64,000 nucleotides of DNA from Mesorhizobium sp. B2-1-1 (GTDB taxonomy: Bacteria; Pseudomonadota; Alphaproteobacteria; Rhizobiales; Rhizobiaceae). Position numbers and translations under genes: made by a program. Positions 36,254 through 45,162 of the stretch are shown one piece after another; the first letter of the stretch is position 1; each line of letters begins with the position of its first letter. The stretch is taken from contig NZ_CP083954.1 of the NCBI RefSeq assembly GCF_006442975.2, positions 2,115,501-2,179,500 of the forward strand, read 5' to 3'. The notes beneath the pieces were generated by a model. That model did not search any database, was not told the origin of the DNA, and worked only from the letters and a program-made list of their open reading frames with translations.

Positions 36254-37276
36254 TCAGGCGGCCAGCTTCCGCGTCGTGCCCAGCGCCTCCTGGACCGTAT
36301 CGAGAAACATTTCCGCGCAGGCTTTCCAGCTGTAGCGCATAGCGCGTTCTCGCGCCTGGGCGCGGTCGACATCGAGGGCGGCGAGCGATGCCGCGCGCAG
36401 GTCGTTGGAGACCGCGCCGCCGAAGCCGTCGCCGACGATGTCGATCGGTCCCGTGACCGGAAAGGCGGCGACCGGCGTGCCGCTGGCCAGCGCTTCGATG
36501 ATGACGTTGCCGAAGGTGTCGGTGCGGCTCGGAAAGACGAAAACGTCGGCCGAGGCGTAGATTTCGGCCAGTTCATCGTTGGGGCGGTGGCCAAGAAAAT
36601 GCGCGGCGGGGTAGCGCGCCTTGAGCTTCGCCAGTTCCGGGCCCTCGCCGACAATCACCTTGCTGCCGGGCAGGTCGAGATCGAGGAAGGCGGAGAGGTT
36701 CTTCTCGATGGCGACGCGGCCGACACAGAGGAACAACGGGCCGGGGAAGCCGAGATCCTTCCTCTTGTCGGGCCGGAAATGATCGGTGTCGACGCCGCGC
36801 GTCCATGGCCTCAGCTTGTTGAAGCCGCGCGCTGCAAGATCATCCGCCAGCGACTGCGTCGCGACCAGCGTGCCTTGGCCGGAATTGTGGAAATCGCGCA
36901 GCCAGCGATAGGCCCAGCTTTCCGGCACCGGCAGCCGGGCGCTGAGATATTCAGGAAAGCGTGTGTGGTAGCTGGTGGTAAACGGCCGGCCGGCATTGCG
37001 GCAGTAGCGCCGCGCCATGATGCCGAGCGGACCTTCGGTGACGATGTGGATGTGGTCTGCCTTGTAGGCCTCGATCAGGCGCGCGACATGACCTGGCGTG
37101 GTCAACGCCAGGCGGATATCGGGATAGGTCGGCAAGGGCAAAGTGCGAAAGATGTTGGGCGTCAGGAAATCCACCGCGACATCGAACGATTTCAGTGTTT
37201 CGGTGAGCCGCTCCAGCGTGTGGACGACGCCATTGACCTGTGGGCGCCAGGCGTCGGTGACCATCAATATGCGCAT
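36254..37276 (-). CDS. GT4 family glycosyltransferase
   Basis: A 340-residue GT-B glycosyltransferase. The acceptor domain starts MRILMVTDAWRPQVNGVV, and the donor domain has GRVAIEKNLSAFL and the EX7E-type region VFPSRTDTFGNVIIEALASGTPV. It is close to the family that includes bacterial mannosyl-, glucuronosyl- and sulfoquinovosyl-diacylglycerol synthases, so a glycolipid product is a reasonable guess; rhizobial relatives are linked to lipids made under phosphate shortage. The donor sugar cannot be named from sequence. ATG 37276 starts the conserved part; the frame is open to 37363. Confidence 0.85.
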   Translation of the reverse strand: MRILMVTDAWRPQVNGVVHTLERLTETLKSFDVAVDFLTPNIFRTLPLPTYPDIRLALTTPGHVARLIEAYKADHIHIVTEGPLGIMARRYCRNAGRPFTTSYHTRFPEYLSARLPVPESWAYRWLRDFHNSGQGTLVATQSLADDLAARGFNKLRPWTRGVDTDHFRPDKRKDLGFPGPLFLCVGRVAIEKNLSAFLDLDLPGSKVIVGEGPELAKLKARYPAAHFLGHRPNDELAEIYASADVFVFPSRTDTFGNVIIEALASGTPVAAFPVTGPIDIVGDGFGGAVSNDLRAASLAALDVDRAQARERAMRYSWKACAEMFLDTVQEALGTTRKLAA

Positions 37277-37524
37277 GACGGGCCTTTGCTCGAAAGGTCG
37301 GCGGTTGCCTCGGCCCGATGCCCGGACGGCGACCAGCCTGCTGCCCTCGCTTCGCTCCAGCACACCCGGGCGGGTACGGGATCGAAGTCAGACGGCGGGC
37401 TCGAATCAAGTGAGGTCGCGCGCTTCATGCGCGCTCTTCAGCATGGTTTCATGACGCGCCAATGAAATCGGCCGAACATGACCTCGTCCCGAAACGATTT
37501 CCGCTTCCCGCGATTGAATCCCTG

Positions 37525-38940
37525 TCAGGCCGGAACCTTGATCACGGCGCGCAAGCCGCCGAGCGGGCTGACGTCGAGCGTGATGTCGCCGCCATGGCTG
37601 CGGGCGATGTCGCGGGCGATCGACAGGCCGAGACCAGTGCCGCTGGCATCGAGATTGCGGGCCTCGTCGAGCCGCATGAAGGGTTTGAACACCTCTTCGC
37701 GCTTTTCGGCCGGAATGCCTGGACCGTCATCGTCGATGGTGACGACGAGCGAGCCGCGGCCATGATTGGCGGCCACTTCCACCGTCTTGGCGTAGCGGAA
37801 GGCGTTGCCGATGACATTCGACATCAGCCTGGCGAAGGCGTTCGGCCGCACATGCACGGTCGGATCGCCGGAAAGCGTCGTCGACAATTTGCATTTGCGC
37901 AACCGAGCTTCCTCGCTCAGCTTCTGGAAATAGGCTTCGAGATCGAAGCGCCCGGTGTCTTCCGAGGCCTCGCCGCGGGCGAAGGCAAGATAGCCTTCGA
38001 GCATCGACTGCATGTCGTCGATGTCCTGGTTGAGCGCGGCCTTGGTCTCGGCCTTGCCGCCCGCCAGCGCCAGCTGCAGCTTGAAGCGGGTGAGGATGGT
38101 CCTGAGGTCATGGCTGACGCCGGTGAGCATGGCGGTGCGCTGTTCGATCTGGCGCTCGATGCGCTCGCGCATCTGGATGAAGGCAAAGCCGGCGCGGCGG
38201 ACCTCCTCCGCGCCGCGCGGGCGGAAATCACGCGGCATCGGCCGGCCCTTGCCGAAGCTTTCGGCGGCTTCGGCCAGCGTCAGGATCGGCCGGATCTGGT
38301 TGCGCAGGAAGGGAATGGCGATCATCAGCAGCACCAGCGAGGTACCGACCATCCAGATCAGGAAGATGTGCGTGTTCGAAGCATAGGCCTGGCTGCGGCG
38401 CACGAAGACGCGCAACACCTTGCCTTCGAGCTGGACGCGGACCTCGATGATGTTGGAGTTGCCGACCGTATCGATCCAGAACGGCCGGTTGATCTGGCGG
38501 GTGATCTCGGCGGAGAGAACGTCGTCGAGGATGGAGAAGAACGGCTTCGGCCCGGGCGGCGGCAGCGGGTCGGGCGGCAGGAGGTCGACCTTCAACTGCA
38601 TGCGGTCCTGGGCGATGCGGATGATGTTGGCGTAGTCGGCGTCGTGCGGATAGGTCTCGATCAGGTCGATGATGGCGGCGATGTCGCGCACGGTCGCCTG
38701 CGACAGGCGCTGCGTCACGGTCGCCCAATGCCGCTCCATGAAGACGAAAGCGACCACCGATTGCAGCAGGATCATCGGCGCGATGACGATGATCAGCGAG
38801 CGCGCGTAGAGGCGCTTGGGCATGTAGAGCGAAACGAGGCGCCAGAACCGGTTCCAGACGCGCGGACCCCTCTTGAGCAGCCGTGTGGAGCGGGTGCTCA
38901 AGCCGTCAGATTCCGGCTGTTCCAGTTCCGTGGTCGCCAT
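37525..38940 (-). CDS. sensor histidine kinase, EnvZ-like
   Basis: A 471-residue inner-membrane kinase: helix about 45-68, periplasmic domain about 70-190, second helix about 191-212, HAMP, then the kinase. The phosphoacceptor is H277 in SHDLRTILTRFKLQL; the proline of the EnvZ-type HDLRTPLTR is replaced by isoleucine. N box (NVIGNAFRYA), G1 DDDGPGIP and G2 GTGLGLSIA are present. AAAGGTG precedes the ATG. The response regulator gene lies 48 bases upstream and is its probable partner. The signal is unknown. Confidence 0.9.
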   Translation of the reverse strand: MATTELEQPESDGLSTRSTRLLKRGPRVWNRFWRLVSLYMPKRLYARSLIIVIAPMILLQSVVAFVFMERHWATVTQRLSQATVRDIAAIIDLIETYPHDADYANIIRIAQDRMQLKVDLLPPDPLPPPGPKPFFSILDDVLSAEITRQINRPFWIDTVGNSNIIEVRVQLEGKVLRVFVRRSQAYASNTHIFLIWMVGTSLVLLMIAIPFLRNQIRPILTLAEAAESFGKGRPMPRDFRPRGAEEVRRAGFAFIQMRERIERQIEQRTAMLTGVSHDLRTILTRFKLQLALAGGKAETKAALNQDIDDMQSMLEGYLAFARGEASEDTGRFDLEAYFQKLSEEARLRKCKLSTTLSGDPTVHVRPNAFARLMSNVIGNAFRYAKTVEVAANHGRGSLVVTIDDDGPGIPAEKREEVFKPFMRLDEARNLDASGTGLGLSIARDIARSHGGDITLDVSPLGGLRAVIKVPA

Positions 38941-38988
38941 TCACCTTTCGCTCGCTCCGTGGCCGTCAGGCAGGCCGAAGGCGGTAGT

Positions 38989-39708
38989 CTATTCGACGCT
39001 GAGCCGATACCCAATACCGCGGACCGTCTGCAGCCAGACCGGATTGGAGGGATCGCGCTCGATCTTGCGGCGCAGCCGATTGATCTGGACGTCGATGGTG
39101 CGTTCGCCGACATCCGATTCGTCGCCGACCAGTTCGTGGCGTGGAATGGTTTCGCCTGCGCGCGCGGCGAATATCGCCAGGATCTCCTGCTCGCGATCGG
39201 TCAGCTTCAGCGCCTCGCCGCCACGCTTCAATTCGCGCCTGGCGATCTGGAATGTGTAGGGACCGAAGACGAGCTGCTCCACCTTGGGCGTGGTCGCAGG
39301 GCCGCCGCGGCGCAGGATGTTGTTGATGCGCAGGATCAATTCGCGCGGATCGAAAGGCTTTGGCAGGTAATCGTCGGCGCCGGCCTCCAGGCCGGTGATG
39401 CGGCTGTCGGTCTCCGATAGCGCTGTCAGCATCAGGATCGGCACGTTCTTCTCGGCCCGCAGCGCCTTGGTCAGATCGACGCCGTTTTCGCCGGGCATCA
39501 TCACGTCCAGCACAAGAAGATCGAAGTCGAGGCCGGCGAGCTTGCGCCGGGCTTCGCCCGAATTGCCGGCGACGGTGACGCGAAAACCGTTTTCGGTCAG
39601 ATATTGCTTGAGCAGGTTGCGGATGCGGGTGTCGTCATCGACCACAAGCAAATGCGGCGCATCGTCGTCCGGTGCGGCCGCGTGATCAGCGCGTTCAGTG
39701 CTCTCCAT
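38989..39708 (-). CDS. OmpR/PhoB-family response regulator
   Basis: A 239-residue two-domain regulator. The receiver has the acidic pocket D24-D26, the phosphorylation site D68 in LLVLDVMMPGENG, threonine in MLTALS and lysine in YLPKPFDP; the C-terminal winged helix ends VWLQTVRGIGYRL. ATG 39708 overlaps the 3' end of the MarR gene by 14 bases, so MarR, regulator and kinase are likely one operon. It resembles the rhizobial OmpR-type regulators often called PetR in relatives, but the regulon is unknown. Confidence 0.92.
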   Translation of the reverse strand: MESTERADHAAAPDDDAPHLLVVDDDTRIRNLLKQYLTENGFRVTVAGNSGEARRKLAGLDFDLLVLDVMMPGENGVDLTKALRAEKNVPILMLTALSETDSRITGLEAGADDYLPKPFDPRELILRINNILRRGGPATTPKVEQLVFGPYTFQIARRELKRGGEALKLTDREQEILAIFAARAGETIPRHELVGDESDVGERTIDVQINRLRRKIERDPSNPVWLQTVRGIGYRLSVE

Positions 39709-40228
39709 GGCTTTTCCCTGACATTTTTGCGGACCCAACGTCGATCTGGGCTCTCAGTTCCGGATTGACCATTGCTTCGAGGAAGCGTTCCACCTGGGTC
39801 CGTTCGGCGGCTCCGGAATCTTCCAATGCAGCATGGATGCGGCGCGACTGTGGCCGTGCCAGTGCCAGCGCCAGCGCGCGGCCCTTGGCGGTCGGATACA
39901 GTTCGCGCTGGCGACGATCGCGCGGCCCTTGCAACTGCACGACATGGTCGGTGTCGATCAGCTGCTTCAGCACGCGCGCCAGGCTCTGCTTGGTGATCTT
40001 CAAGACATCGAGCAGTTCGGCGACCGTCAGGCCCGGCCTGCGGTTGACGAAATGCAGCACCCTGTGGTGGGCGCGGCCGAAGCCATAGTCGGCCAGGATC
40101 TGATCGGGATCCGAGGTGAAATCGCGATAGGCGAAGAAAAACAGCTCGATGAGGGCGAAATCAATGCCATCCTCGATTGACATCGCGGTCCTGATCGGTG
40201 TCCCGGCTGCTCGGCTTCGATCCGTCAT
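39695..40228 (-). CDS. MarR family transcriptional regulator
   Basis: A 177-residue winged-helix regulator. The recognition helix is in LTVAELLDVLKITKQSLARVLKQLI and the wing contains GPRDRRQRELYPTAKG, the conserved DxR beta-hairpin. ATG 40228 has GAGAAAAG upstream. It is the first gene of a MarR / OmpR-type / histidine-kinase set and is divergent from ilvE (258 bases between starts). It may autoregulate this operon or control ilvE; neither is shown. Confidence 0.88.
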   Translation of the reverse strand: MTDRSRAAGTPIRTAMSIEDGIDFALIELFFFAYRDFTSDPDQILADYGFGRAHHRVLHFVNRRPGLTVAELLDVLKITKQSLARVLKQLIDTDHVVQLQGPRDRRQRELYPTAKGRALALALARPQSRRIHAALEDSGAAERTQVERFLEAMVNPELRAQIDVGSAKMSGKSHGEH

Positions 40229-40486
40229 CTTTTCTCCATGGGCAGGGAAGATTATGTCAGTACTATTGACGTAATTTCCCTGCAATGGTAATTTTTGACA
40301 AGGTTTTGGGCGGATTGCGAACGAAAAGGCAAGACAGGCCGGGTTTTCCGGAACTTCCTGAGTTTGCCAGAGCACGATTATCCGCCTACCTTTCCAGACA
40401 GCGGCAGGCGCCCCAACCAGTTGGCGCGGCCGACAAGAGCACGCAACGAACAACGATATGCGGGCTGCCGCCCGCGGGAGGTTACC

Positions 40487-41380
40487 ATGGCATCCGTTCC
40501 CTTTGATCAACTGGACGGCTTCATCTGGATGAATGGCGAGTTCGTGCAATGGGGCGAGGCCAAGATCCATGTGCTGACCCACGGCCTGCACTATGCCAGC
40601 GCGGTGTTCGAGGGCGAGCGCGCCTATGGCGGCGAGATCTTCAAGCTCAACGAGCATACCGAGCGCCTACATGAATCGGCGCGGCTGCTCGGCTTCAAGA
40701 TCCCCTATTCGGTGGCCGAGCTCAACGACGCCTCCAGCACCCTGCTGAAGAAGCAGGGCTTCAAGGATGCCTATGTCAGGCCGATCGCCTGGCGCGGCAG
40801 CGAGCAGATGGGCGTTTCGGCGCAGAACAACCGCATCAATTGCGCCATCGCCATCTGGCAGTGGCCTAGCTACTTCGATCCGGCGCAGAAGCTGAAAGGC
40901 ATACGTCTCGATATGGCTGAGTGGCGCCGGCCCGACCCGCGCACGGCGCCGTCCAAATCGAAGGCTGCAGGCCTCTATATGATCTGCACCATGTCCAAGC
41001 ATGCCGCCGAGGCCAAGGGCTATGCCGACGCCATGATGCTCGACTGGCGCGGCCAGGTCGCGGAAGCCACCGGCGCCAACATCTTCTTCGTCAAGGACGG
41101 CAGGATCCACACGCCAAAGCCGGACTGCTTCCTCGACGGCATCACCCGCCGCACGGTCATCGGCCTCGCCAAGGACCGCGGCCTGGAGGTGGTGGAGCGC
41201 GCCATCATGCCGGAAGAACTCGAGGGCTTCGAGCAGTGCTTCCTGACTGGAACGGCAGCGGAAGTGACCCCGGTTTCGGAGATCGGGCCGTACCGATTCG
41301 AGGTCGGCGAGATCGCCAAGACTCTGATGAATGACTATTCTGCGGCCGTTCAGCCGAAGCACGCGATCGCCGCAGAATAA
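40487..41380 (+). CDS. ilvE: branched-chain amino acid aminotransferase
   Basis: A class IV PLP enzyme that makes leucine, isoleucine and valine from their keto acids with glutamate. It has 297 residues; PLP lysine K159 in PSKSKAAGLY, FEGERAY, NIFFVKDGRIHTP and the EVTPVSEIG region fit the family. ATG 40487 has GGGAGG right upstream and starts the conserved sequence; upstream in-frame codons are not family-like. A strong terminator follows. A related D-amino acid aminotransferase function is less likely given the motifs. Confidence 0.93.
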   Translation: MASVPFDQLDGFIWMNGEFVQWGEAKIHVLTHGLHYASAVFEGERAYGGEIFKLNEHTERLHESARLLGFKIPYSVAELNDASSTLLKKQGFKDAYVRPIAWRGSEQMGVSAQNNRINCAIAIWQWPSYFDPAQKLKGIRLDMAEWRRPDPRTAPSKSKAAGLYMICTMSKHAAEAKGYADAMMLDWRGQVAEATGANIFFVKDGRIHTPKPDCFLDGITRRTVIGLAKDRGLEVVERAIMPEELEGFEQCFLTGTAAEVTPVSEIGPYRFEVGEIAKTLMNDYSAAVQPKHAIAAE

Positions 41381-41406
41381 CGAAAGTCACAGCTTTTCAC
41401 GCAAGC

Positions 41407-41437
41407 AGGGGCGGTTTTCGGGCCGCCCCTTTTATTT
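41407..41437 (+). terminator. rho-independent terminator of ilvE
   Basis: An 8-bp perfect stem AGGGGCGG / CCGCCCCT with an 8-base loop, followed by a T-rich stretch, 26 bases after the ilvE stop. Confidence 0.9.
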
Positions 41438-41526
41438 CAGCGTTTCTGCATTTGACTTTCGCCGAATTCAGCGTCTCCATGATGGTGTCGGCCCGGGAGG
41501 CTGGCAGCTATGGAGGGACTGGTAAG

Positions 41527-41841
41527 ATGGACATGAATACGCTTCTTCCGATCATCGTTCAGATCATTACAGGCATCATCGGTGGTCAGGCGGTCGGCGC
41601 GGCGATCAAGACGGCGGCGCTGGGGCAGCTTCCCAAGATCCTGGGCGGCGCCATTGGCGGCGTCGGCGGCGCGGCGATCCTCGGCAGCCTGCTCGGCGGC
41701 ACAGTCGATCCGGCAGCGGCTGCGGCAGCGACGAGTGGTCTGGGCAGCGCGCTCAACCTGCAGAACATCGTCGGCGGCGCCGGCGGCGGCGCGATCCTGA
41801 CCGGCATTATCGGCGCGGTCATGGGCGCCATGAAGAAGTAA
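41527..41841 (+). CDS. small glycine/alanine-rich hydrophobic protein
   Basis: 104 residues, strongly hydrophobic: helices about 5-25, 38-58 and 78-100, rich in GG, AG and LGG repeats, ending in a basic AMKK. No known domain; the pattern resembles small membrane peptides or glycine-zipper proteins. ATG 41527 (MDMNTLLP) is used; an ATG at 41533 is an alternative. The gene has its own terminator with a UUCG loop, which supports it being expressed. Function unknown. Confidence 0.7.
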   Translation: MDMNTLLPIIVQIITGIIGGQAVGAAIKTAALGQLPKILGGAIGGVGGAAILGSLLGGTVDPAAAAAATSGLGSALNLQNIVGGAGGGAILTGIIGAVMGAMKK

Positions 41842-41862
41842 GCCTGCGATCTCGGGCTGGCC

Positions 41863-41888
41863 AAATGGGCGGCTTCGGCCGCCCATTT
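41863..41888 (+). terminator. terminator with a UUCG loop
   Basis: A 10-bp perfect stem AAATGGGCGG / CCGCCCATTT closed by a C(UUCG)G tetraloop, then CTGTTT. It is placed 22 bases after the stop of the small glycine-rich gene. Confidence 0.85.
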
Positions 41889-42011
41889 CTGTTTCCAGAG
41901 CGCGCCGCATGAATGCGTTTCGACGCGACGCGCTTTGGAACGACCGATCCCAAGGGTGGACGCCCTTCGCTCGCGCCTCTACATCACGGCGTGAACATCG
42001 AAAGGACGATC

Positions 42012-42650
42012 ATGGGTCAGCTCAATGCCGGCATCGTGCCGGTCACGCCTTTCCAGCAGAATTGCACGATCCTGTTCGACATGGACGACAAGCACGGTGT
42101 CGTCGTCGATCCGGGCGGCGATATCGACAAGGTGCTGGCGGCGCTGAAGGACAATGCGATATCGGCCGGCGCGATCTGGATCACGCATGGTCATATCGAC
42201 CATGCCGGCGGCGCGATGGAGTTGAAGGAAGCGCTCGGTGTCGAGATCATCGGCCCGCACGAGGCCGACAGGATGTTGCTCGACAATCTTGAGAACCAGG
42301 GCGAGCGCTATGGCATTGCCGGCGTGCGCAACTGCGTGCCCGACCGGTTTCTCACCGAAGGCGAGACGGTCTCGTTCGGCTCGCATCTCTTCGAGGTGCT
42401 GCATTGCCCCGGCCACGCGCCCGGCCATGTCGTCTATTACAACCGCGCGGCCAAATTCGCCCATGTCGGGGACGTGCTGTTTCGCGGCTCGATCGGGCGC
42501 ACCGACCTGCCGGGCGGCGATCATGCGGCACTCATCGCCTCGATCAAGGACAAGCTTTTGCCGCTCGGCGACGACATCGGCTTCATCTGCGGCCACGGTC
42601 CGGGCGGGCGTTTCGGCGAGGAGCGGCGGAGCAATCCGTTTTTGACGTGA
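42012..42650 (+). CDS. MBL-fold metallo-hydrolase (glyoxalase II-like)
   Basis: A 212-residue metallo-beta-lactamase-fold enzyme. The metal site THGHIDHAGG (H59, H61, D63, H64) is intact, and later histidines lie in CPGHAPGHVV and GDHAAL, with GDVLFRGSIGRTDLPGG a mark of the YcbL-like glyoxalase II group. It probably hydrolyses a thioester such as S-lactoylglutathione. ATG 42012 has AAAGGACG upstream and starts the family sequence. It stands alone, ahead of a shared terminator. Confidence 0.9.
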   Translation: MGQLNAGIVPVTPFQQNCTILFDMDDKHGVVVDPGGDIDKVLAALKDNAISAGAIWITHGHIDHAGGAMELKEALGVEIIGPHEADRMLLDNLENQGERYGIAGVRNCVPDRFLTEGETVSFGSHLFEVLHCPGHAPGHVVYYNRAAKFAHVGDVLFRGSIGRTDLPGGDHAALIASIKDKLLPLGDDIGFICGHGPGGRFGEERRSNPFLT

Positions 42651-42683
42651 AGCGCGTCGCGCCGAAGCCGGTGCCGGCTTGAC

Positions 42684-42717
42684 AAAAAAGCGCCGGCCTT
42701 GCGGTCAGCGCTTTTGT
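42684..42717. terminator. bidirectional terminator between MBL and BA14K genes
   Basis: Stem AAAAGCGC / GCGCTTTT with extra inner pairing, T-rich on both strands. It lies between two convergent genes and can end both transcripts. Confidence 0.85.
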
Positions 42718-42737
42718 TGAGGCAGGGAAGCCCTTGA

Positions 42738-43160
42738 TCAGTTAGCGGTGCAGAAATGCTGCTCGCCGTCATTGCCGGTGAAGGTGCCGGTGCGGGCGTT
42801 GAAGGTGCGGTACCGGTCGGAGCAATAGTCGTACCAGCCGCGCGTCCACGGTTCGGCATAGCGGTCGGCGTAGACCACTTGCGGTTCGGCATAGTAGCGG
42901 CGGACCGGCGCCGGGCGAATCCGCACATCGCGATCGTAATAGCCATCATCGTAGTAGTCGCGGGGCGGCGGCTGCTGGTTGGCCAACGCACCGCCGATCA
43001 GCGCGCCGGCCGCGAGGCCGAGGACGCCGGCGGCAATGGCATCGCCATGGTCATGATGGTGGCGGTGACGCCAATCGCCCGCATTGGCCGCGGGCAAGGC
43101 CGCGAACGTGGTGGCAACCACTGCGGCGGACAGCACGGCTGTCTTGAAAATTCGGTTCAT
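42738..43160 (-). CDS. BA14K family secreted protein
   Basis: A 140-residue exported protein: signal peptide cleaved near ANAGD, a histidine-rich stretch, a glycine/alanine helix with a GxxxG-like pattern (AAGVLGLAAGALIGGALA), a tyrosine-, arginine- and proline-rich middle, and the C-terminal BA14K motif YCSDRYRTFNARTGTFTG ending in a cysteine. The Brucella BA14K protein is described as an immunoreactive lectin-like protein; whether binding occurs here is unknown. It shares a terminator with the convergent hydrolase gene. Confidence 0.85.
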   Translation of the reverse strand: MNRIFKTAVLSAAVVATTFAALPAANAGDWRHRHHHDHGDAIAAGVLGLAAGALIGGALANQQPPPRDYYDDGYYDRDVRIRPAPVRRYYAEPQVVYADRYAEPWTRGWYDYCSDRYRTFNARTGTFTGNDGEQHFCTAN

Positions 43161-43350
43161 GTCGATCTCCTTCGTGCCGGCCCGTAAGAATTCCGGGGAT
43201 GCGGTCCGGCTTTACGAAAGATTAATATGAGACCGTGGCTGAACGGGGGCTGAACGAATTTTTGCCTGACCGGAGGGCACGGGCATCAACTATCGAACGC
43301 TCCAGGGAGCGAAGCTGTCCTGCCAGAACAGCCGCCGTTCCGGAGCAGGC

Positions 43351-43563
43351 TCAGCCGATCGACAGGTTGACGGCCTTGGGACCCTTGCCGCGCTTGTCAG
43401 GCTCGGTGTCGAATGTCACTTTCTGCCCATCCTCAAGACCGGGAAGACCCGACGCCTGCACGGCCGAAATATGAACGAAGACATCCTTCGCGCCATCATC
43501 CGGTGTGATGAAGCCGAACCCTTTGGCATGGTTGAAGAATTTGACGGTGCCGGTCTGCGGCAT
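43351..43563 (-). CDS. cold-shock domain protein (first of three)
   Basis: A 70-residue CspA-type OB-fold protein. RNA-binding motifs are KGFGFI (RNP1) and VFVHIS (RNP2). These small proteins bind single-stranded nucleic acid and act as RNA chaperones. ATG 43563 has AAGGAG upstream and starts the conserved [10 protein letters not shown]; the frame is open a few codons more. The next cold-shock gene lies 322 bases upstream on the same strand and is about 75% identical, so the two look like a recent duplication. Confidence 0.95.
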   Translation of the reverse strand: MPQTGTVKFFNHAKGFGFITPDDGAKDVFVHISAVQASGLPGLEDGQKVTFDTEPDKRGKGPKAVNLSIG

Positions 43564-43770
43564 GGGAAGCTCCTTTGATCCCATAAACTCCAGTCTCGGG
43601 CCGGCAAATGCCCGAATGGAAATTTGTCCTTTATTTTAGCGTCATCGGCAAGAGAAAGTTTTGCGGGCACTTAAAGCGCGTCGCGCTTTAAGTTTTCATT
43701 ATGATGCATGTCGTTGACCCGACACCGGATCCACTTTGGGGCGACAGCATTTTTGCTGCGCTGCGACATG

Positions 43771-43800
43771 AAAAAGGCGCGACGAAAATCGCCGCGCCTT
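43771..43800 (-). terminator. rho-independent terminator of the second cold-shock gene
   Basis: Read on the minus strand, the 8-bp stem AAGGCGCG / CGCGCCTT is followed by a run of T. It is about 85 bases past the stop of the cold-shock gene at 43886 and separates the two paralogues. Confidence 0.8.
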
Positions 43801-43885
43801 CAAAATTCGTTTGCCTCTTCCGAAGTCATTCAAGCTTCGGAGCCTCAGTCGCACGGCCAGGAAGGGCGTGCTGCTGGCCGATGGC

Positions 43886-44098
43886 TCAGGCGGCGCGGAG
43901 GTTGACGGCCTTGGGGCCTTTGCCCATCCGATCCGGCTCGACGTCGAAGGTGACCTTCTGGCCGTCGACGAGCGTGCGCAGGCCCGAGGCCTCGATCGCG
44001 GAAATGTGGACGAATACGTCCTTGGCGCCACCGTCGGGCGTGATGAAACCGAAGCCTTTGGTCGCGTTGAAGAATTTAACGGTGCCGGTCTGGGCCAT
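43886..44098 (-). CDS. cold-shock domain protein (second of three)
   Basis: A 70-residue CspA-type protein with RNP1 KGFGFI and RNP2 VFVHIS, closely related to the copy at 43351. GAAGGAG precedes the ATG. A long upstream region (about 580 bases to the next gene) leaves room for the structured 5' leader that often controls cold-shock mRNAs, although no specific structure could be drawn with confidence. It has its own terminator downstream. Confidence 0.95.
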   Translation of the reverse strand: MAQTGTVKFFNATKGFGFITPDGGAKDVFVHISAIEASGLRTLVDGQKVTFDVEPDRMGKGPKAVNLRAA

Positions 44099-44679
44099 TG
44101 GGGAAACTCCTTCACCCGTTCAGTCTTGATGGTCCTGCCCGCCACCTCGCGTCGAGGGCAGTTCCCGGTGGTAGCTTTCGGCAGTCATGCATTGGCGCAT
44201 GGTCAAACCCCCCGCCGAAAAACGGGGCCGTCAGAGATTCACAGTATCGGGGAAAGGTCGTCCAAAACGTTCCGCTCTCCGGGTCGCAAATGCCCGAACA
44301 CGGAATTTATCGCACGGAAAAGTGAAGGTTGCAAGATAGCGCCGCGGGCCGCCCCCGATGGGCGCGTCCCGACGCATGAATCGACCAATCCGAGCATCGA
44401 CGCGCCGCAAATAGGCCTCGTTGCCTGAGGGGTCATCGGCCACAGCCCCGTCACGCATGGGCCAGCGGCGGCGACGGCTGGCGGTGCGAGGCGCCGGGAT
44501 AATCCAGGCGACGTTCTTTTTAGCAGCCGGCTGCAAACGAGGGTTGCAATCGGCGATGGAATGCGGAGGATCGCAACAGCGCGACTGGTTTGAGCCTTTG
44601 CTTCGTGAATATCATTGTCCCGAACAGCTGCGTATTTGGAGCGGCACGCAGCGAGGCGAGGATCGAGGGAGAGACGATC
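44099..44679. other. intergenic region between cold-shock gene and Kazal lipoprotein
   Basis: 581 bases. The part next to 44099 is probably the leader and promoter of the cold-shock gene (minus strand). The rest has only weak open frames, including an arginine-rich minus-strand frame of about 100 codons (44231-44536) with no recognisable family. No RNA gene seen. Confidence 0.5.
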
Positions 44680-45084
44680 ATGAGGTTTCTTGCGGCAATC
44701 TTCTCGCGACAGGGTTTTGTCGTCCTGTTCCTGTCGGCTGTTCTTGCCGCCTGTACAGTGGTCGTCGACGACGGCCCGGGACCGCGGCCACGGCCGCCGC
44801 GGCCGGGACCGCAATTCTGCACCAAACAGTACGAGCCCGTCTGCGCCCGGCGCGGTGGCGACCGCCAGACCTTCGCCAATGCCTGTCTTGCCGACCGGGC
44901 GGGTTATCGCATCGTGCGCGACGGTCCCTGCCGTGACGGCGGCGAGGGTGGCGGCGAGCAGACTTTCTGCACCCGCGAATACGCGCCGGTCTGCGCCCGG
45001 CGCGGCGGAGAGTTGCGAACCTTCCCCAACGCCTGCGAGGCACGCGCCGCCGACTACCGCATCGTTGGCGGGGGCCGCTGCTGA
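44680..45084 (+). CDS. lipoprotein with two Kazal-like domains
   Basis: A 134-residue predicted lipoprotein: basic start, hydrophobic helix, lipobox VLAAC (C25), then a proline- and arginine-rich linker and two copies of a Kazal-type protease-inhibitor-like domain. Cysteines are at 47, 55, 69, 84 and at 97, 105, 119, 134, with identical spacing. Both copies keep PVCARRGG and a (T)FxNAC segment. Classical Kazal domains have six cysteines; these have four. Inhibition of a serine protease at the cell surface is a guess from the fold. ATG 44680 starts the signal peptide. Confidence 0.85.
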   Translation: MRFLAAIFSRQGFVVLFLSAVLAACTVVVDDGPGPRPRPPRPGPQFCTKQYEPVCARRGGDRQTFANACLADRAGYRIVRDGPCRDGGEGGGEQTFCTREYAPVCARRGGELRTFPNACEARAADYRIVGGGRC

Positions 45085-45162
45085 AAGGCCGGGTGTTCGT
45101 CTTTTCCGCACCTTGGGAAAACGCGGATGCCGTCTAAAACAAATTTCGGGGACGTGTGACGG

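Noticed and set aside
37462..39420. Long plus-strand frame opposite the histidine kinase and response regulator
   Set aside because: Antisense composition without motifs; both real genes are intact on the minus strand.
44231..44536. Arginine-rich minus-strand frame in the gap upstream of a cold-shock gene
   Set aside because: No ribosome-binding site or family resemblance; more likely chance in GC-rich DNA.
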